A stretch of DNA of 36,104 nt from Spirochaetota bacterium (GTDB lineage: Bacteria; Spirochaetota; Spirochaetia; Treponematales; UBA12059): positions 1-36,104 of the forward strand of contig QKAK01000218.1 in assembly GCA_003247225.1 (NCBI GenBank), read 5' to 3'. Of this stretch, positions 25,234 to 33,092 are shown piece after piece. Position 1 is the stretch's first letter. Each line of letters opens with the position of its first letter. Below the pieces are notes generated by a model, which saw nothing but the letters and a program-made list of their open reading frames with translations, did no database searches and had not been told where the DNA came from. Both the position numbers and the translations under genes were made by a program.

Positions 25234-26010
25234 CTAGTTAGCGACCGCGGCGGCCAGGAGCAGCGCGGCCAGCTCGCCGAGCTCGACGGCGGCCCCGAGC
25301 GCGTCGCCCGAGTAGCCGTCGAGGCGCTCGCCGTACCAATGGCCGACGAAGGCCGCCGTCGCGACGGCCGCGAGGCCGCCCGCGAGCATGGAGGCGGCCG
25401 CCCCGATCGGGCCGTAGGCCGCGCCGAACAGCAGCGCCGCCGGGGCCGCCGCTACCGCGTAGCCGACGGTAGACGACAAGGGCGACGGGCGTCCTATCAT
25501 GGCCGCCAGGCCGCCGCCCGGGTAGGGCTCGCAGAAGGCGGTCACGAGCATCGAGCCGAACCTTCCGGCGACCGGCGCCAGGCAGAGCGCGCCCCAGAAC
25601 GCCGGGCCGCCGCGCTCCGCCAGGGCGGCGACGGCGCCGAGCCTCGCGGCCAGCGCGGCGAAGCCGGCGAACAGCGCGAACGAGCCGACGCGCGGGTCCT
25701 TGAGCACCGAGCGCCTGCGCTCGGCGTCGCCGTTCACTCCCGCGGCGTCGGCCGTGTCGAGGAGCCCGTCCAGGTGGAACAGGTTGAAGGCCAGGTACTG
25801 GGCGACGATGGAGCCGAGCGCCGCCAGCGGCCCGGGGCCGAAGGCCAGTGAGCCGAGCCAGGCGCCGGCGCAGGCGACCGCGGCCGCGCAGAGGCCGACC
25901 ACGGGCATCCAGAATCCGAGCGCGCCATAGTCCGGCTCGGATCGGAGCGGGGCCGGGATCCTGGAGGCCAGGGTGAACGCGCTCAGGAAGCCGTGCAGGG
26001 CAGCCCTCAT
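25234..26010 (-). CDS. cobS: Adenosylcobinamide-GDP ribazoletransferase (cobalamin synthase)
   Basis: The 258-residue inner membrane enzyme joins adenosylcobinamide-GDP to alpha-ribazole or its phosphate, the last assembly step of cobamide formation. It shows the family signature FHLDGLLDTADA (aspartates for metal binding), DPRVGSF, RFGSMLV and the late DGYSGDALGA, with about six membrane helices. ATG 26010 overlaps the cbiR stop in ATGA; an in-frame extension upstream is out of frame with the real genes there and is Arg-rich, so it is rejected. It is the last gene of cobU-cbiR-cobS. No cobT or cobC is seen in the window. Confidence 0.93.
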   Translation of the reverse strand: MRAALHGFLSAFTLASRIPAPLRSEPDYGALGFWMPVVGLCAAAVACAGAWLGSLAFGPGPLAALGSIVAQYLAFNLFHLDGLLDTADAAGVNGDAERRRSVLKDPRVGSFALFAGFAALAARLGAVAALAERGGPAFWGALCLAPVAGRFGSMLVTAFCEPYPGGGLAAMIGRPSPLSSTVGYAVAAAPAALLFGAAYGPIGAAASMLAGGLAAVATAAFVGHWYGERLDGYSGDALGAAVELGELAALLLAAAVAN

Positions 26011-26708
26011 AGCGCGCCCCAGGCGTCCCGCAGGATGGCCGATCCGGCCTCCGCCTCGGCCCACGAGAACAGCTCCAGCTCGACGACGCCGTCGAAGCCG
26101 CGCGCGAACGGCGCGAGGGCCGCTATCCACGGTTCGCCGGCCGCGAAGCCCACGTGGTCGCGCGAGCCGTCGTAGCCGTGGACGTGCAGCTCGCCCACGC
26201 GCTCGGCCCGCCCGGCTACCCAGGCGGCCGGGTCGCGCCCCTCGGCGCGCAGGTGCCCGACGTCGGCGCAGATCCGCGGCGGGCCGTGCCTCGAGCCGGC
26301 GGTCGCCGCGTCGGCCGCGTCGAACCGGGCCAGCGTCGTGTTCTCGAGCAGGAAACGATCCGGTCCGTAGCGCCCCCGCCACTCGTCGAGCAGGGCCGCG
26401 AAGGCGCGCAGGCCGTCGTCGGCCCGCGGCGGGTGCACGACGAACGCCGACGCGTAGCCGGCCGTGCGCTCGAGCAGCTCCTCGTGCCGCGGCTCGATCG
26501 AGTCGGGCATATGCACCGTGAAGCCGAAGTCGGACGAGAACGACTCGATCTCCCGCGCCTCGCTCCGCAGCGTGGCGCGCGCGTCGTCGTCGTAGATGAA
26601 GAACAACAGCTCGACCTGGCGCTGTCCCGTACGCTCGCGGAGGAATCGCAGGTTCTCGGCGTAGCTCCCGGGTATCACGTAGGACGGCACCGATATGCGG
26701 GCGCTCAT
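26007..26708 (-). CDS. cbiR: Cobamide remodelling phosphodiesterase CbiR (TIM barrel)
   Basis: The 233-residue protein is a TIM barrel of the AP endonuclease 2/xylose isomerase-like superfamily. Candidate metal ligands are spread at strand ends: Glu34, His66 in VHMPDS, His92, Glu122 in LENT, Asp149 and His152 in CADVGHL, His175/His177 in ELHVHGYD, Asp184-His185 and a Glu in VELELF. Its position between cobU and cobS, with ATGA overlaps on both sides, points to CbiR, the enzyme first described in Akkermansia that cuts the lower ligand off imported cobamides so they can be rebuilt with another base. The assignment combines fold and context and has not been tested by alignment. An unrelated sugar-phosphate isomerase is the main alternative. 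Confidence 0.75.
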   Translation of the reverse strand: MSARISVPSYVIPGSYAENLRFLRERTGQRQVELLFFIYDDDARATLRSEAREIESFSSDFGFTVHMPDSIEPRHEELLERTAGYASAFVVHPPRADDGLRAFAALLDEWRGRYGPDRFLLENTTLARFDAADAATAGSRHGPPRICADVGHLRAEGRDPAAWVAGRAERVGELHVHGYDGSRDHVGFAAGEPWIAALAPFARGFDGVVELELFSWAEAEAGSAILRDAWGAL

Positions 26709-27187
26709 TTGACCTTGATCGGGATGCCGGCGACGAGGAGCTCGACGGAGTCCGCGGCGGCGGCCAGCTTGGCGTTCGCGCGCCCGAGGGCCATGCCGTA
26801 GCGGCGGCTCATCGGGTCGGCGGGGATCACGCCCATGCCTATCTCGTTGGTGACGATGACGATATCGCGCGGCAGCCGCGCGATGAACCGGTCGAGGATT
26901 GGCTCCCAGTCGTCCTCCCTGCCCGCGAAGAACAGGTTGTTGAGCCACATCGGCACGCAGTCGAGGACCATACGCTCGCGCGCGGCCCGGTCGATGTCTA
27001 TCGGCTCCTCGACGGTGACGAAGTCGGCGGCGCGCTCGGCCTTGTGCCTGCGGATGCGCTCGCGCATCTCGTCGTCGAACGGGGTCGCCGTCGCCAGGAA
27101 CCAGCGGTCCGGCGCGAAGGCCTCGGCCAGCTCGAGGGCCCGGCTCGACTTGCCCGATTTCACGCCGCCTGTCAGTAGTACTCGCAT
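26705..27187 (-). CDS. cobU: Adenosylcobinamide kinase / guanylyltransferase
   Basis: The 160-residue bifunctional enzyme phosphorylates adenosylcobinamide and then attaches GMP. It opens with the P-loop LLTGGVKSGKSS, then FLATATPFDDEM, RIRRHKAERA with the histidine likely guanylylated, the TVEEP segment and LDCVPMWLNN, all in family order. Length is slightly short but complete. ATG 27187 has no clear Shine-Dalgarno sequence; a TTGACG/TACTGT promoter ends six bases upstream. It starts the cobU-cbiR-cobS operon, which suits salvage of external corrinoids rather than full synthesis. Confidence 0.92.
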   Translation of the reverse strand: MRVLLTGGVKSGKSSRALELAEAFAPDRWFLATATPFDDEMRERIRRHKAERAADFVTVEEPIDIDRAARERMVLDCVPMWLNNLFFAGREDDWEPILDRFIARLPRDIVIVTNEIGMGVIPADPMSRRYGMALGRANAKLAAAADSVELLVAGIPIKVK

Positions 27188-27193
27188 GACTCG

Positions 27194-27222
27194 ACAGTAA
27201 CGGCCGCTCCCGGGCGCGTCAA
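27194..27222 (-). promoter_or_regulatory. Candidate promoter of the cob salvage operon
   Basis: Minus-strand TTGACG (27222-27217), a 17-base spacer and TACTGT (27199-27194) precede ATG 27187 by six bases. The -10 match is weak. The 73-base gap is too short for a cobalamin riboswitch, and none is recognised. Confidence 0.35.
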
Positions 27223-27260
27223 GCCGAAGGGCTCGGGCGGGTCGGGGGCGGCCGTACGGG

Positions 27261-27944
27261 TCAGCGCTTCTTGCCGGCGGCCTTGGCCTTGGCTGGCGCC
27301 TTGGGGGCCGGCGACGCGGCCGGGTCCGGGTTCCTGACGATCGCCAGGAAGGATCGGAAGGCCTTCATGCCGTCCTTACCGAGGCCGTAGCCCTCGACGT
27401 CGTCGGCCCAGGCGTCGAGTACCTGGTAGAAGAGGCCCAGGGCCGCGGCGGCCAGGGCCGCGGGGTCAGCCCCGGGCGGGAGGCTGCCGTCGGCCTTGGC
27501 GGCCTTGGCGCAGCCGGCGAAAGCGGCGGCTAGCGCGGCGCGCATGGCGGCGTTCTTTTCCTTAAGCTTGGGGTACTGCCTGAAGACCGGGTCGGGCTTG
27601 GCGACGATGTACGCGAAGTCCGCGTTGTCGGCCAGCGCGTCGAATATGCGGCCGACGCCGGCCTCGAGCCTGTCCATGCCCGTCGGCTCGTCGCCGGCGA
27701 GGCAGGCCTCGAAGCGCGCGTAGAACAGCGACGCCACGGCGTGCAGCGACTCGAACATGCCGTCGACGCCGTCGAAGTGCCTGAATATAGCGGGCTCGGT
27801 CACCCCGGCCCTGGCGGAGACGTTCTTCAGGGTGGCCGACCTGGGGCCCTGCTCCCTGATGACGATGGCCGCCGAACGTAGTAAGGACGACTTAGCCTTC
27901 GAATACGGCCAATCGTCGCCGAAAATAGTCTCTTCCTTGCTCAT
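27261..27944 (-). CDS. TetR/AcrR family transcriptional regulator
   Basis: The 227-residue protein has an N-terminal TetR-type helix-turn-helix at about 20-65, with TLKNVSARAGVTEPAIFRHF as the recognition region. The ligand-binding domain that follows is not recognisable by family. The last 20 residues are rich in Pro, Ala and Lys and probably disordered. The target is unknown. The gene lies between the cob operon and the liv operon in the same direction and is separated from liv by a hairpin. A perfect palindrome covers the start codon, which suggests autoregulation. No Shine-Dalgarno sequence is seen; a TATAGC box lies eight bases before ATG, so the mRNA may be leaderless. Confidence 0.87.
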   Translation of the reverse strand: MSKEETIFGDDWPYSKAKSSLLRSAAIVIREQGPRSATLKNVSARAGVTEPAIFRHFDGVDGMFESLHAVASLFYARFEACLAGDEPTGMDRLEAGVGRIFDALADNADFAYIVAKPDPVFRQYPKLKEKNAAMRAALAAAFAGCAKAAKADGSLPPGADPAALAAAALGLFYQVLDAWADDVEGYGLGKDGMKAFRSFLAIVRNPDPAASPAPKAPAKAKAAGKKR

Positions 27945-27953
27945 GTATACATG
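27942..27953. promoter_or_regulatory. Palindrome over the tetR start codon, possible auto-operator
   Basis: CATGTATACATG is a perfect 12-base palindrome whose left end is the start codon of the TetR gene. An imperfect palindrome (CTATAGCCATAG, 27954-27965) adjoins it over the -10 region. TetR proteins usually bind palindromes near their own promoters. Confidence 0.5.
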
Positions 27954-28068
27954 CTATAGCCATAGGCGCCGAAAGAGAAGCGAGATCGAAGCCGAGGCGG
28001 CGACAATTTACCGGTTCTTTACGAATATCATATTCCTATAGCAATAAAAATGAATGCCGCTAGCGACG

Positions 28069-28099
28069 CGACGCTCGGCCGGGACTCGGCCGAGCGTCG
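28069..28099 (-). terminator. Hairpin terminator after the liv operon
   Basis: A perfect 12-base-pair stem (CGACGCTCGGCC at 28069-28080 with its complement at 28088-28099) closes a seven-base loop, 49 bases beyond the livF stop. A T-run appears on the minus strand only about 20 bases later (28051-28045), so efficiency is uncertain. The remaining bases of this 203-base gap hold the tetR promoter region. Confidence 0.6.
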
Positions 28100-28147
28100 G
28101 AGCGCGGTCCCGGGGCGGCAGACCGGCGGCCCCGAGGCCGTCGGCGG

Positions 28148-28858
28148 CTAGAGGCCCTCCCCGAGATAGGCCTTGCGCACCCCGTCGTCGGCCAGCAGCT
28201 CGCGGCCCGGCCCCGACATCGTGATGCGCCCGGTCTCGAGCACGTAGCCGAAGTCGGCTATCTCGAGGGCCGCCTTGGCGTTCTGCTCGACGAGCAGGAT
28301 CGTCGTGCCCTCGGCGTTGATCGCCTTGACGATATCGAAGATCATCTTGACGATCAGCGGGGCCAGGCCGAGCGACGGCTCGTCCATCATCAGGAGCTTC
28401 GGGCGCGACATCAGCGCGCGAGCCACGGCGAGCATCTGCTGCTCGCCTCCGGACAGCGTGCCGGCCTTCTGCCTGCGGCGCTCCTCGAGCCGGGGGAACA
28501 GCGAGTACATGCGCCTCTTGTCCGCGGCGACGCCCGCCTTGTCGTCGCGCATGAAGGCGCCGAGCTCCAGGTTCTCCTCGGAAGTCAGGTCCGGGAAGAT
28601 CCTCCGGCCCTCGGGCGCGAGCACCACGCCGCGGCGCACGATGTCCCTGGTCGCCAGCCCGTCCACCCGGGCACCGTCCAGGCTGATCGATCCGCCGCTC
28701 GGCTTGACCAGGCCGACGACGGACTTGAGCGTCGTGCTCTTGCCCGCGCCGTTCGCGCCTATCAGCGTAACTATCTTGCCCTCGGGCACCTCGAACGAGA
28801 TGCCCTGCAGCGCGTGTATGCCGCCGTAGTGCACGGACAGGTCGTCTATCCTGAGCAT
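28148..28858 (-). CDS. livF: Branched-chain amino acid type ABC transporter ATPase LivF
   Basis: The 236-residue ATPase is one of the two nucleotide-binding subunits of a LivFGHM importer. It shows Walker A GANGAGKST, the signature LSGGEQQMLAVARAL and Walker B LLMMDEPSLGLAP, the last being typical of LivF. ATG 28858 overlaps the livG stop by one base (TGATG), so the subunits are translated together. It is the last gene of the operon. Confidence 0.95.
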   Translation of the reverse strand: MLRIDDLSVHYGGIHALQGISFEVPEGKIVTLIGANGAGKSTTLKSVVGLVKPSGGSISLDGARVDGLATRDIVRRGVVLAPEGRRIFPDLTSEENLELGAFMRDDKAGVAADKRRMYSLFPRLEERRRQKAGTLSGGEQQMLAVARALMSRPKLLMMDEPSLGLAPLIVKMIFDIVKAINAEGTTILLVEQNAKAALEIADFGYVLETGRITMSGPGRELLADDGVRKAYLGEGL

Positions 28859-29613
28859 CAGTCCACCCCCAGATAGGCTTCGATGACCTTGGGATCGCGG
28901 CGTATCTCGTCGGGAGTCCCGTGGGCTATCGTCACGCCGTAGTCGAGGACGTACATGCGCGAGCAGACGCCCATCACCACCTGCATGTGGTGCTCTATCA
29001 GCAGTATCGTCAGGTCGTAGCGGTCCCTGATCGACCCGATGAAGTCCATCAGCTCGAGCGACTCCTGCGGGTTCATGCCCGCCGCCGGTTCGTCGAGCAG
29101 CAGCAGCGCGGGCTCGGTGGCCAGCGCCCTGACTATCTCGAGCCTGCGCTGCTTGCCGTACGGCAGCGACGTGGCCGCCTCGCGCGCCTGGTCGGCGAGG
29201 CCGACGGACTCGAGCAGCGACATCGCGAACTCGCGCGAGCGCCGCTCCTTGGCGCGGTACCCGGGCAGGTGGAGCGTCGAGGCGGCCACGCCGACGTCCA
29301 TCCTGAGGTGGCAGGCGACGAGCACGTTCTCCAGCACGTCCATGTCCTTCCAGAGCCGGATGTTCTGGAAGGTCCTCGCTATGCCGAGCCTGGTGATCGC
29401 GTGGGGCTTCTGGCCGGTGATGTCGCGGCCCTTGAAGATCACCCTGCCCTCGGTCGGCTTGTACACGCCGGTGATCGTGTTGAACGCGGTGGTCTTGCCG
29501 GCGCCGTTCGGTCCGATCAGGCCGACGATCTCGTTCTTCTGGATCTCGATGTTCAGGTCCGACACGGCGGTCAGGCCGCCGAAGCGCATCGATACGTCCT
29601 TGGTGCTTATCAC
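28858..29613 (-). CDS. livG: Branched-chain amino acid type ABC transporter ATPase LivG
   Basis: The 251-residue ATPase carries Walker A GPNGAGKTT, the LivG-type signature LPYGKQRRLEIVRAL (Pro-Tyr in place of the usual Ser-Gly) and Walker B LLLLDEPAAGMNP. The C-terminal GTPDEIRRDPKVIEAYLG is the usual LivG end. It overlaps livM by four bases (ATGA) upstream and livF by one base downstream. It acts as the partner of LivF at the cytoplasmic face of LivHM. Confidence 0.95.
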   Translation of the reverse strand: MISTKDVSMRFGGLTAVSDLNIEIQKNEIVGLIGPNGAGKTTAFNTITGVYKPTEGRVIFKGRDITGQKPHAITRLGIARTFQNIRLWKDMDVLENVLVACHLRMDVGVAASTLHLPGYRAKERRSREFAMSLLESVGLADQAREAATSLPYGKQRRLEIVRALATEPALLLLDEPAAGMNPQESLELMDFIGSIRDRYDLTILLIEHHMQVVMGVCSRMYVLDYGVTIAHGTPDEIRRDPKVIEAYLGVD

Positions 29614-30668
29614 GAGCGGCCTCCCGCGCCGGACGCGCCCTTCCGCCTGAATATCCCGAGGAAATCGTCCCAGTTGAATTCCTTGTTCCCCATCAGCCCC
29701 CGCTGCCGGTACAGGACCACGATCATCAGCAGTATCGAGAAGATGACCATGCGGAGGCCGGGCAGCCCGTCCGTCTTGATGAACAGGAAGTTCATCGGCA
29801 TGTCCAGGAAGCGGAGCGCCTCCATCAGCACGGTGACGACTATCGCCCCGATCACCGAGCCGGTGATCGAGCCGTTGCCGCCGAGCACGACGATCAGCAG
29901 GATGTTGAAGGTCAGCGTCAGCGTGAACATCTTGGGGTCGATGGTCGTTATCATGTGCCCGAGCAGGGCGCCCCCGACGCCGGCCATGAAGCTGGAGATG
30001 ACGAAGCTCGTCGACTTGACCTTGAACACGTTGACGCCCATCGCCTCGGCGGCCACCTCGTCGTCGCGCACCGCCTTCATCGTGCGGCCGTAGCTCGATC
30101 GTACGAGGGCCAGCATGAACGCGACCGACAGGGCCGCCACCGACCAGACCACCCAGGTCGTCGAGTACTTGGTGATGGCCTTGAGGCCCTGCGCCCCGTT
30201 CGTCAGGCTCTGCGCGTTCGTTATGAGCACGCGGATGATCTCGGCGAAGCCGAGCGTCGCGATGGCCAGGTAGTCGTCCCTGAGCCGGAGCGCCGGGACG
30301 CCGATCACGACCGCGACCAGGCCGGCGCAGGCCCCGGCGGCCAGCAGCGCCAGCGGGAACGGCAGCTGGAGGTCGCGCAGGAACGGCACGATCGGCTCCA
30401 GGAAGAAGTTCATGTCCTTCTGCGCCGGGCTCATCGTCAGCAGCGCGCTGACGTACGCCCCGACGGCCATGAAGCCGGCGTGGCCGAGCGAGAAGAGGCC
30501 GGTGAACCCGTTGAGCAGGTTAAGCGACAGGGCCAGCACGATGTAGATGGCCGAGAGGTTGAGTATCCTGACCGAGAACCGGCCGAGCGTGGCGTCGGCG
30601 ACGGCGATGGCGCCGACCAGCAGCGCGATCCCGGCCAGCGATAGCAGCGTATTCCGTTTGATCTTCAT
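29610..30668 (-). CDS. livM: Branched-chain amino acid type ABC transporter permease LivM
   Basis: The 352-residue inner membrane permease has about nine helices. It shows LNLLNGFTGLFSLGHAGFMA near the N-terminus, the segment LRLRDDYLAIATLGFAEI that couples to the ATPase, and KAVRDDEVAAEAMGVN, all typical of LivM. It ends in a short basic tail after the last helix. ATG 30668 is four bases after the livH stop, with AAGGTG at the end of livH as the ribosome binding site. Confidence 0.95.
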   Translation of the reverse strand: MKIKRNTLLSLAGIALLVGAIAVADATLGRFSVRILNLSAIYIVLALSLNLLNGFTGLFSLGHAGFMAVGAYVSALLTMSPAQKDMNFFLEPIVPFLRDLQLPFPLALLAAGACAGLVAVVIGVPALRLRDDYLAIATLGFAEIIRVLITNAQSLTNGAQGLKAITKYSTTWVVWSVAALSVAFMLALVRSSYGRTMKAVRDDEVAAEAMGVNVFKVKSTSFVISSFMAGVGGALLGHMITTIDPKMFTLTLTFNILLIVVLGGNGSITGSVIGAIVVTVLMEALRFLDMPMNFLFIKTDGLPGLRMVIFSILLMIVVLYRQRGLMGNKEFNWDDFLGIFRRKGASGAGGRS

Positions 30669-30672
30669 ATCG

Positions 30673-31566
30673 TCACACCTTGACCGCTTGATGCTTGCCG
30701 AGCAGCCCCGACGGCTTGACGAGGAGCACGACGATCAGCAGCACGAACGCGAACGCGTCGCGGTAGCCGGTCAGCTCCGGCAGGAAGGCCACGATCATGA
30801 TCTCGAGCACGCCGAGCAGGAAGCCGCCGAGCACGGCTCCGGGGATGTTGCCTATGCCGCCTATCACGGCGGCGATGAAGCACTTGAGCCCCGGCATCAC
30901 GCCCATCAGCGGGTTCAGCTGGGGATACTTCATCGTCCACATGATGCCGCCGAGCCCGGCCAGCAGCGAGCCGATGCCGAAGGTCATCGATATCGTCCTG
31001 TTCACGTCGATGGCCATGAGCCTGGCGGCGTCCAGGTCGGTGGAGACGGCGCGCATCGCCAGGCCGGTCTTCGTGCCGTTGACTATCCAGAGCAGCGCGA
31101 CGAGTATCGCCGCGGTGATGACCGGGATGAACAGGCTGACCGACAGCACCGACACCGGGCCGAGGTGCACCACCGTGTCGAACAGCGGGATGCTCGGGAA
31201 GCTCTTGGGACGGCCGCCGAACACGACGATGCCGACGTTCTCGATCAGGAAGGACGCCCCGATCGCGCTGATCATCACCGATATCTTCGGCGAGTCCCGG
31301 AGCGGCCGGTACGCGACCCGCTCCAGGCCCATGCCGAACATCGCCGTCAGGCCGATGGCCACGATGAACGCGACCCACCACGGCATCGCGAGCGAGGTCG
31401 CCGCGTAGAACGCGAAGTAGGCGCCGAGCATGAACACGTCGCCGTGGGCGAAGTTGATCAGGCGCAGGATGCCGTAGACCATCGTGTAGCCTATCGCTAT
31501 CAGGGCGTAGAGGCTGCCGAGGCTGAGCGCGTTGGTCAATTGCTGGAAGAATGTCGATAGTTCCAT
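30673..31566 (-). CDS. livH: Branched-chain amino acid type ABC transporter permease LivH
   Basis: The 297-residue permease opens with LTNALSLGSLYALIAIGYTM, followed by LINFAHGDVFMLGAY, the standard LivH landmarks, and has about eight helices. GGIGNIPGAVLGGFLLGVLE near the C-terminal third is also conserved. It pairs with LivM to form the channel. It lies 138 bases downstream of livK, with a strong hairpin between, so it may be expressed below the level of the binding protein. Confidence 0.95.
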   Translation of the reverse strand: MELSTFFQQLTNALSLGSLYALIAIGYTMVYGILRLINFAHGDVFMLGAYFAFYAATSLAMPWWVAFIVAIGLTAMFGMGLERVAYRPLRDSPKISVMISAIGASFLIENVGIVVFGGRPKSFPSIPLFDTVVHLGPVSVLSVSLFIPVITAAILVALLWIVNGTKTGLAMRAVSTDLDAARLMAIDVNRTISMTFGIGSLLAGLGGIMWTMKYPQLNPLMGVMPGLKCFIAAVIGGIGNIPGAVLGGFLLGVLEIMIVAFLPELTGYRDAFAFVLLIVVLLVKPSGLLGKHQAVKV

Positions 31567-31610
31567 TGGTTCGGGTCCTCGGGCGCCGCGGTCGCGGCTT
31601 TAAACGAGGA

Positions 31611-31644
31611 CGGGCGCCCCCGTCTGCTTGGACGGCGGCGCCCG
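31611..31644 (-). terminator. Partial terminator or processing hairpin between livK and livH
   Basis: A stem of 14 positions with one mismatch (31611-31624 with 31631-31644) closes a TGCTTG loop in the livK-livH gap, with TCCTCGTTT after it on the minus strand. Such hairpins commonly let the binding protein be made in excess over the membrane subunits. Confidence 0.6.
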
Positions 31645-31704
31645 CCGCGCTCCCCGGGCCGCCGCGGGCGGCGACCGGGACGCGCTATCGATGGATGGCG
31701 GCCG

Positions 31705-32862
31705 TCAAGGGGCTACGGTCGTCTTGAACACGAACTTGCCGCCCTTCACTTCCTTGATGACGGCGCTCTTGATCGGGTCCCCGTTGGCGTCGAGCGTCAC
31801 GTAGCCGGCGGCGCCGGCGAAGTCCTTGGTGGCGGCGACGGCGTCGCGGATCTTGAGCGGATCGACGCTGTCGGCCCGCTTGATCGCGTCGATCGCGAGC
31901 AGGTAGCCGTCGAAGCCGAGCACCGCGGTGCCCGAGGGCAGCTTGCCGTACTTCTTCTGGTACGACTCGACGAAGACCTTGGACAGCGGGGTAAGCGGCG
32001 CGTCGTTGTCGAAGAACGCCGACATGACGGCGCCTTCCACGGCCTGCTTGCCGACGTTGATGAATTCGGCGATCTCCCAGGTATCCCCGCCGAGGAAGGG
32101 CGCGGCGATGCCGAGCTCGCGGGCCTGCTTGATGATCAGCGCGCTCTCGGTGTAGTTGCCGGGGGCGAAGATCACGTCCGGCTTGAGGCTCTTGACCTGG
32201 GTCAGCTGGGCCGAGAAGTCCTGGTCGTTGGTATTGTAGTTAAGCTCGGCGAGTATCGAGCCCTGGTCGCCGGTAAGCGCCTTGAAGCTGTCGGCGAAGA
32301 ATTTCGCCAGGCCGACCGAATAGTCGTTCGAGACCTCGCGGATGATGACCGCCTTACGGGCGCCGACGTCCTTATAGGCGTAGTTGGCCATGACGGTACC
32401 CTGGAACGGGTCGAGGAAGCAGACGCGGAAGTAGAACGGATTGTCCTTCGTGACGAGGGGGTTGGTGCACGACAGGCCGATGGCCGGTATCTGCGCGTCC
32501 TTGAAGACCGGGCCGGCGGCCATCGAGAGGCCGGAGCCCCACGAGCCGAGCACGACCTGGACCTTGTCGCTGTCGACCAGGCGCTGGCCGGCGTTCGCGG
32601 CCTCGACCTTGTCGGACTTGTTATCGGCTATCGCCAGCTCGATCTTATATTCCTTGCCGCCTACGGTGACCGTCGGATAGAGCTCCTGGGCCAGCCTGAT
32701 GCCGTCGAGCTCCTCGGCTCCTCCGGCCGCGTTAGCGCCGGTGAGGGGCTCGAAGACGCCGAACTTCACGACGTTCGCGTCCGTCTTCGTCTCTGCCTTG
32801 GAGCAGCCGACGACTGACGCGACGATCGCGATCGCGACGATGACCAGAATCGCTTTCTTCAT
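31705..32862 (-). CDS. livK: ABC transporter substrate-binding lipoprotein LivK
   Basis: The 385-residue lipoprotein has a signal peptide ending in VVGC (Cys20) and a type I periplasmic binding fold of the Leu/Ile/Val family. FGVFEPLTGANAAGG at the start of the mature domain, VLGSWGSGLSMAAGPVFKD and DVIFAPGNYTESALI follow the family pattern. It binds an amino acid or a similar small ligand outside the inner membrane and hands it to LivHM. The ligand cannot be assigned: this family also binds amides, urea and aromatic compounds. A consensus AAGGAGGA precedes ATG 32862. It is divergent from the IclR gene, with which it shares operator-like motifs. Confidence 0.93.
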   Translation of the reverse strand: MKKAILVIVAIAIVASVVGCSKAETKTDANVVKFGVFEPLTGANAAGGAEELDGIRLAQELYPTVTVGGKEYKIELAIADNKSDKVEAANAGQRLVDSDKVQVVLGSWGSGLSMAAGPVFKDAQIPAIGLSCTNPLVTKDNPFYFRVCFLDPFQGTVMANYAYKDVGARKAVIIREVSNDYSVGLAKFFADSFKALTGDQGSILAELNYNTNDQDFSAQLTQVKSLKPDVIFAPGNYTESALIIKQARELGIAAPFLGGDTWEIAEFINVGKQAVEGAVMSAFFDNDAPLTPLSKVFVESYQKKYGKLPSGTAVLGFDGYLLAIDAIKRADSVDPLKIRDAVAATKDFAGAAGYVTLDANGDPIKSAVIKEVKGGKFVFKTTVAP

Positions 32863-32919
32863 ACGTATTCCTCCTTGAACAGATGAGCGGCGGGGCCTTG
32901 ACGGCTCGAGCGTGCCTAC

Positions 32920-32948
32920 ATCGTAGGAACAGATATATCCGTTGTCAA
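32920..32948 (-). promoter_or_regulatory. livK promoter
   Basis: Minus-strand TTGACA (32948-32943, consensus), a 17-base spacer and TACGAT (32925-32920) give transcription from about 32913 and a leader of about 50 bases. A putative operator fills the spacer. Confidence 0.65.
32924..32940 (-). promoter_or_regulatory. Operator-like site O1 in the livK promoter
   Basis: Minus strand GGATATATCTGTTCCTA lies between the -35 and -10 boxes of livK. It resembles AATATCCTGTTTCTATAG in the opposite promoter, in the same orientation relative to its gene. A bound regulator would block RNA polymerase. Confidence 0.45.
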
Positions 32949-32975
32949 ATATTTTATCAAGAGAATTCTACAAAA

Positions 32976-32988
32976 AGAAACAAGGATC
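32976..32988 (-). promoter_or_regulatory. Operator-like site O2
   Basis: Minus strand GATCCTTGTTTCT is a third, looser copy of the ATATCCTGTTTC motif, midway between the two divergent promoters. Confidence 0.3.
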
Positions 32989-33006
32989 GATTGAGAATAG
33001 TGTCTA

Positions 33007-33036
33007 TTGACAATATCCTGTTTCTATAGGTACGTT
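33007..33036 (+). promoter_or_regulatory. iclR promoter with operator-like site O3
   Basis: TTGACA (33007-33012), an 18-base spacer and TACGTT (33031-33036) form a candidate promoter. AATATCCTGTTTCTATAG (33012-33029) occupies the spacer, as O1 does in the livK promoter. Autoregulation together with control of livK is the simplest reading. Confidence 0.5.
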
Positions 33037-33092
33037 ATAAGTTGCCGTTTCATTTTTAATCTATTCTATTTCGTCCTTAGAAACGTGGGGAT

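Noticed and set aside
26011-26382. Upstream extension of cobS by 124 codons
   Set aside because: The extension is Arg- and Ala-rich shadow translation of cbiR in another frame; the cobS homology starts at ATG 26010 in an ATGA overlap.
26709-26948. Upstream extension of cbiR by 80 codons
   Set aside because: It is shadow translation of cobU; homology to the TIM barrel starts at ATG 26708 in an ATGA overlap.
27188-27260. Cobalamin riboswitch before cobU
   Set aside because: The gap is only 73 bases and shows no B12-box-like sequence.
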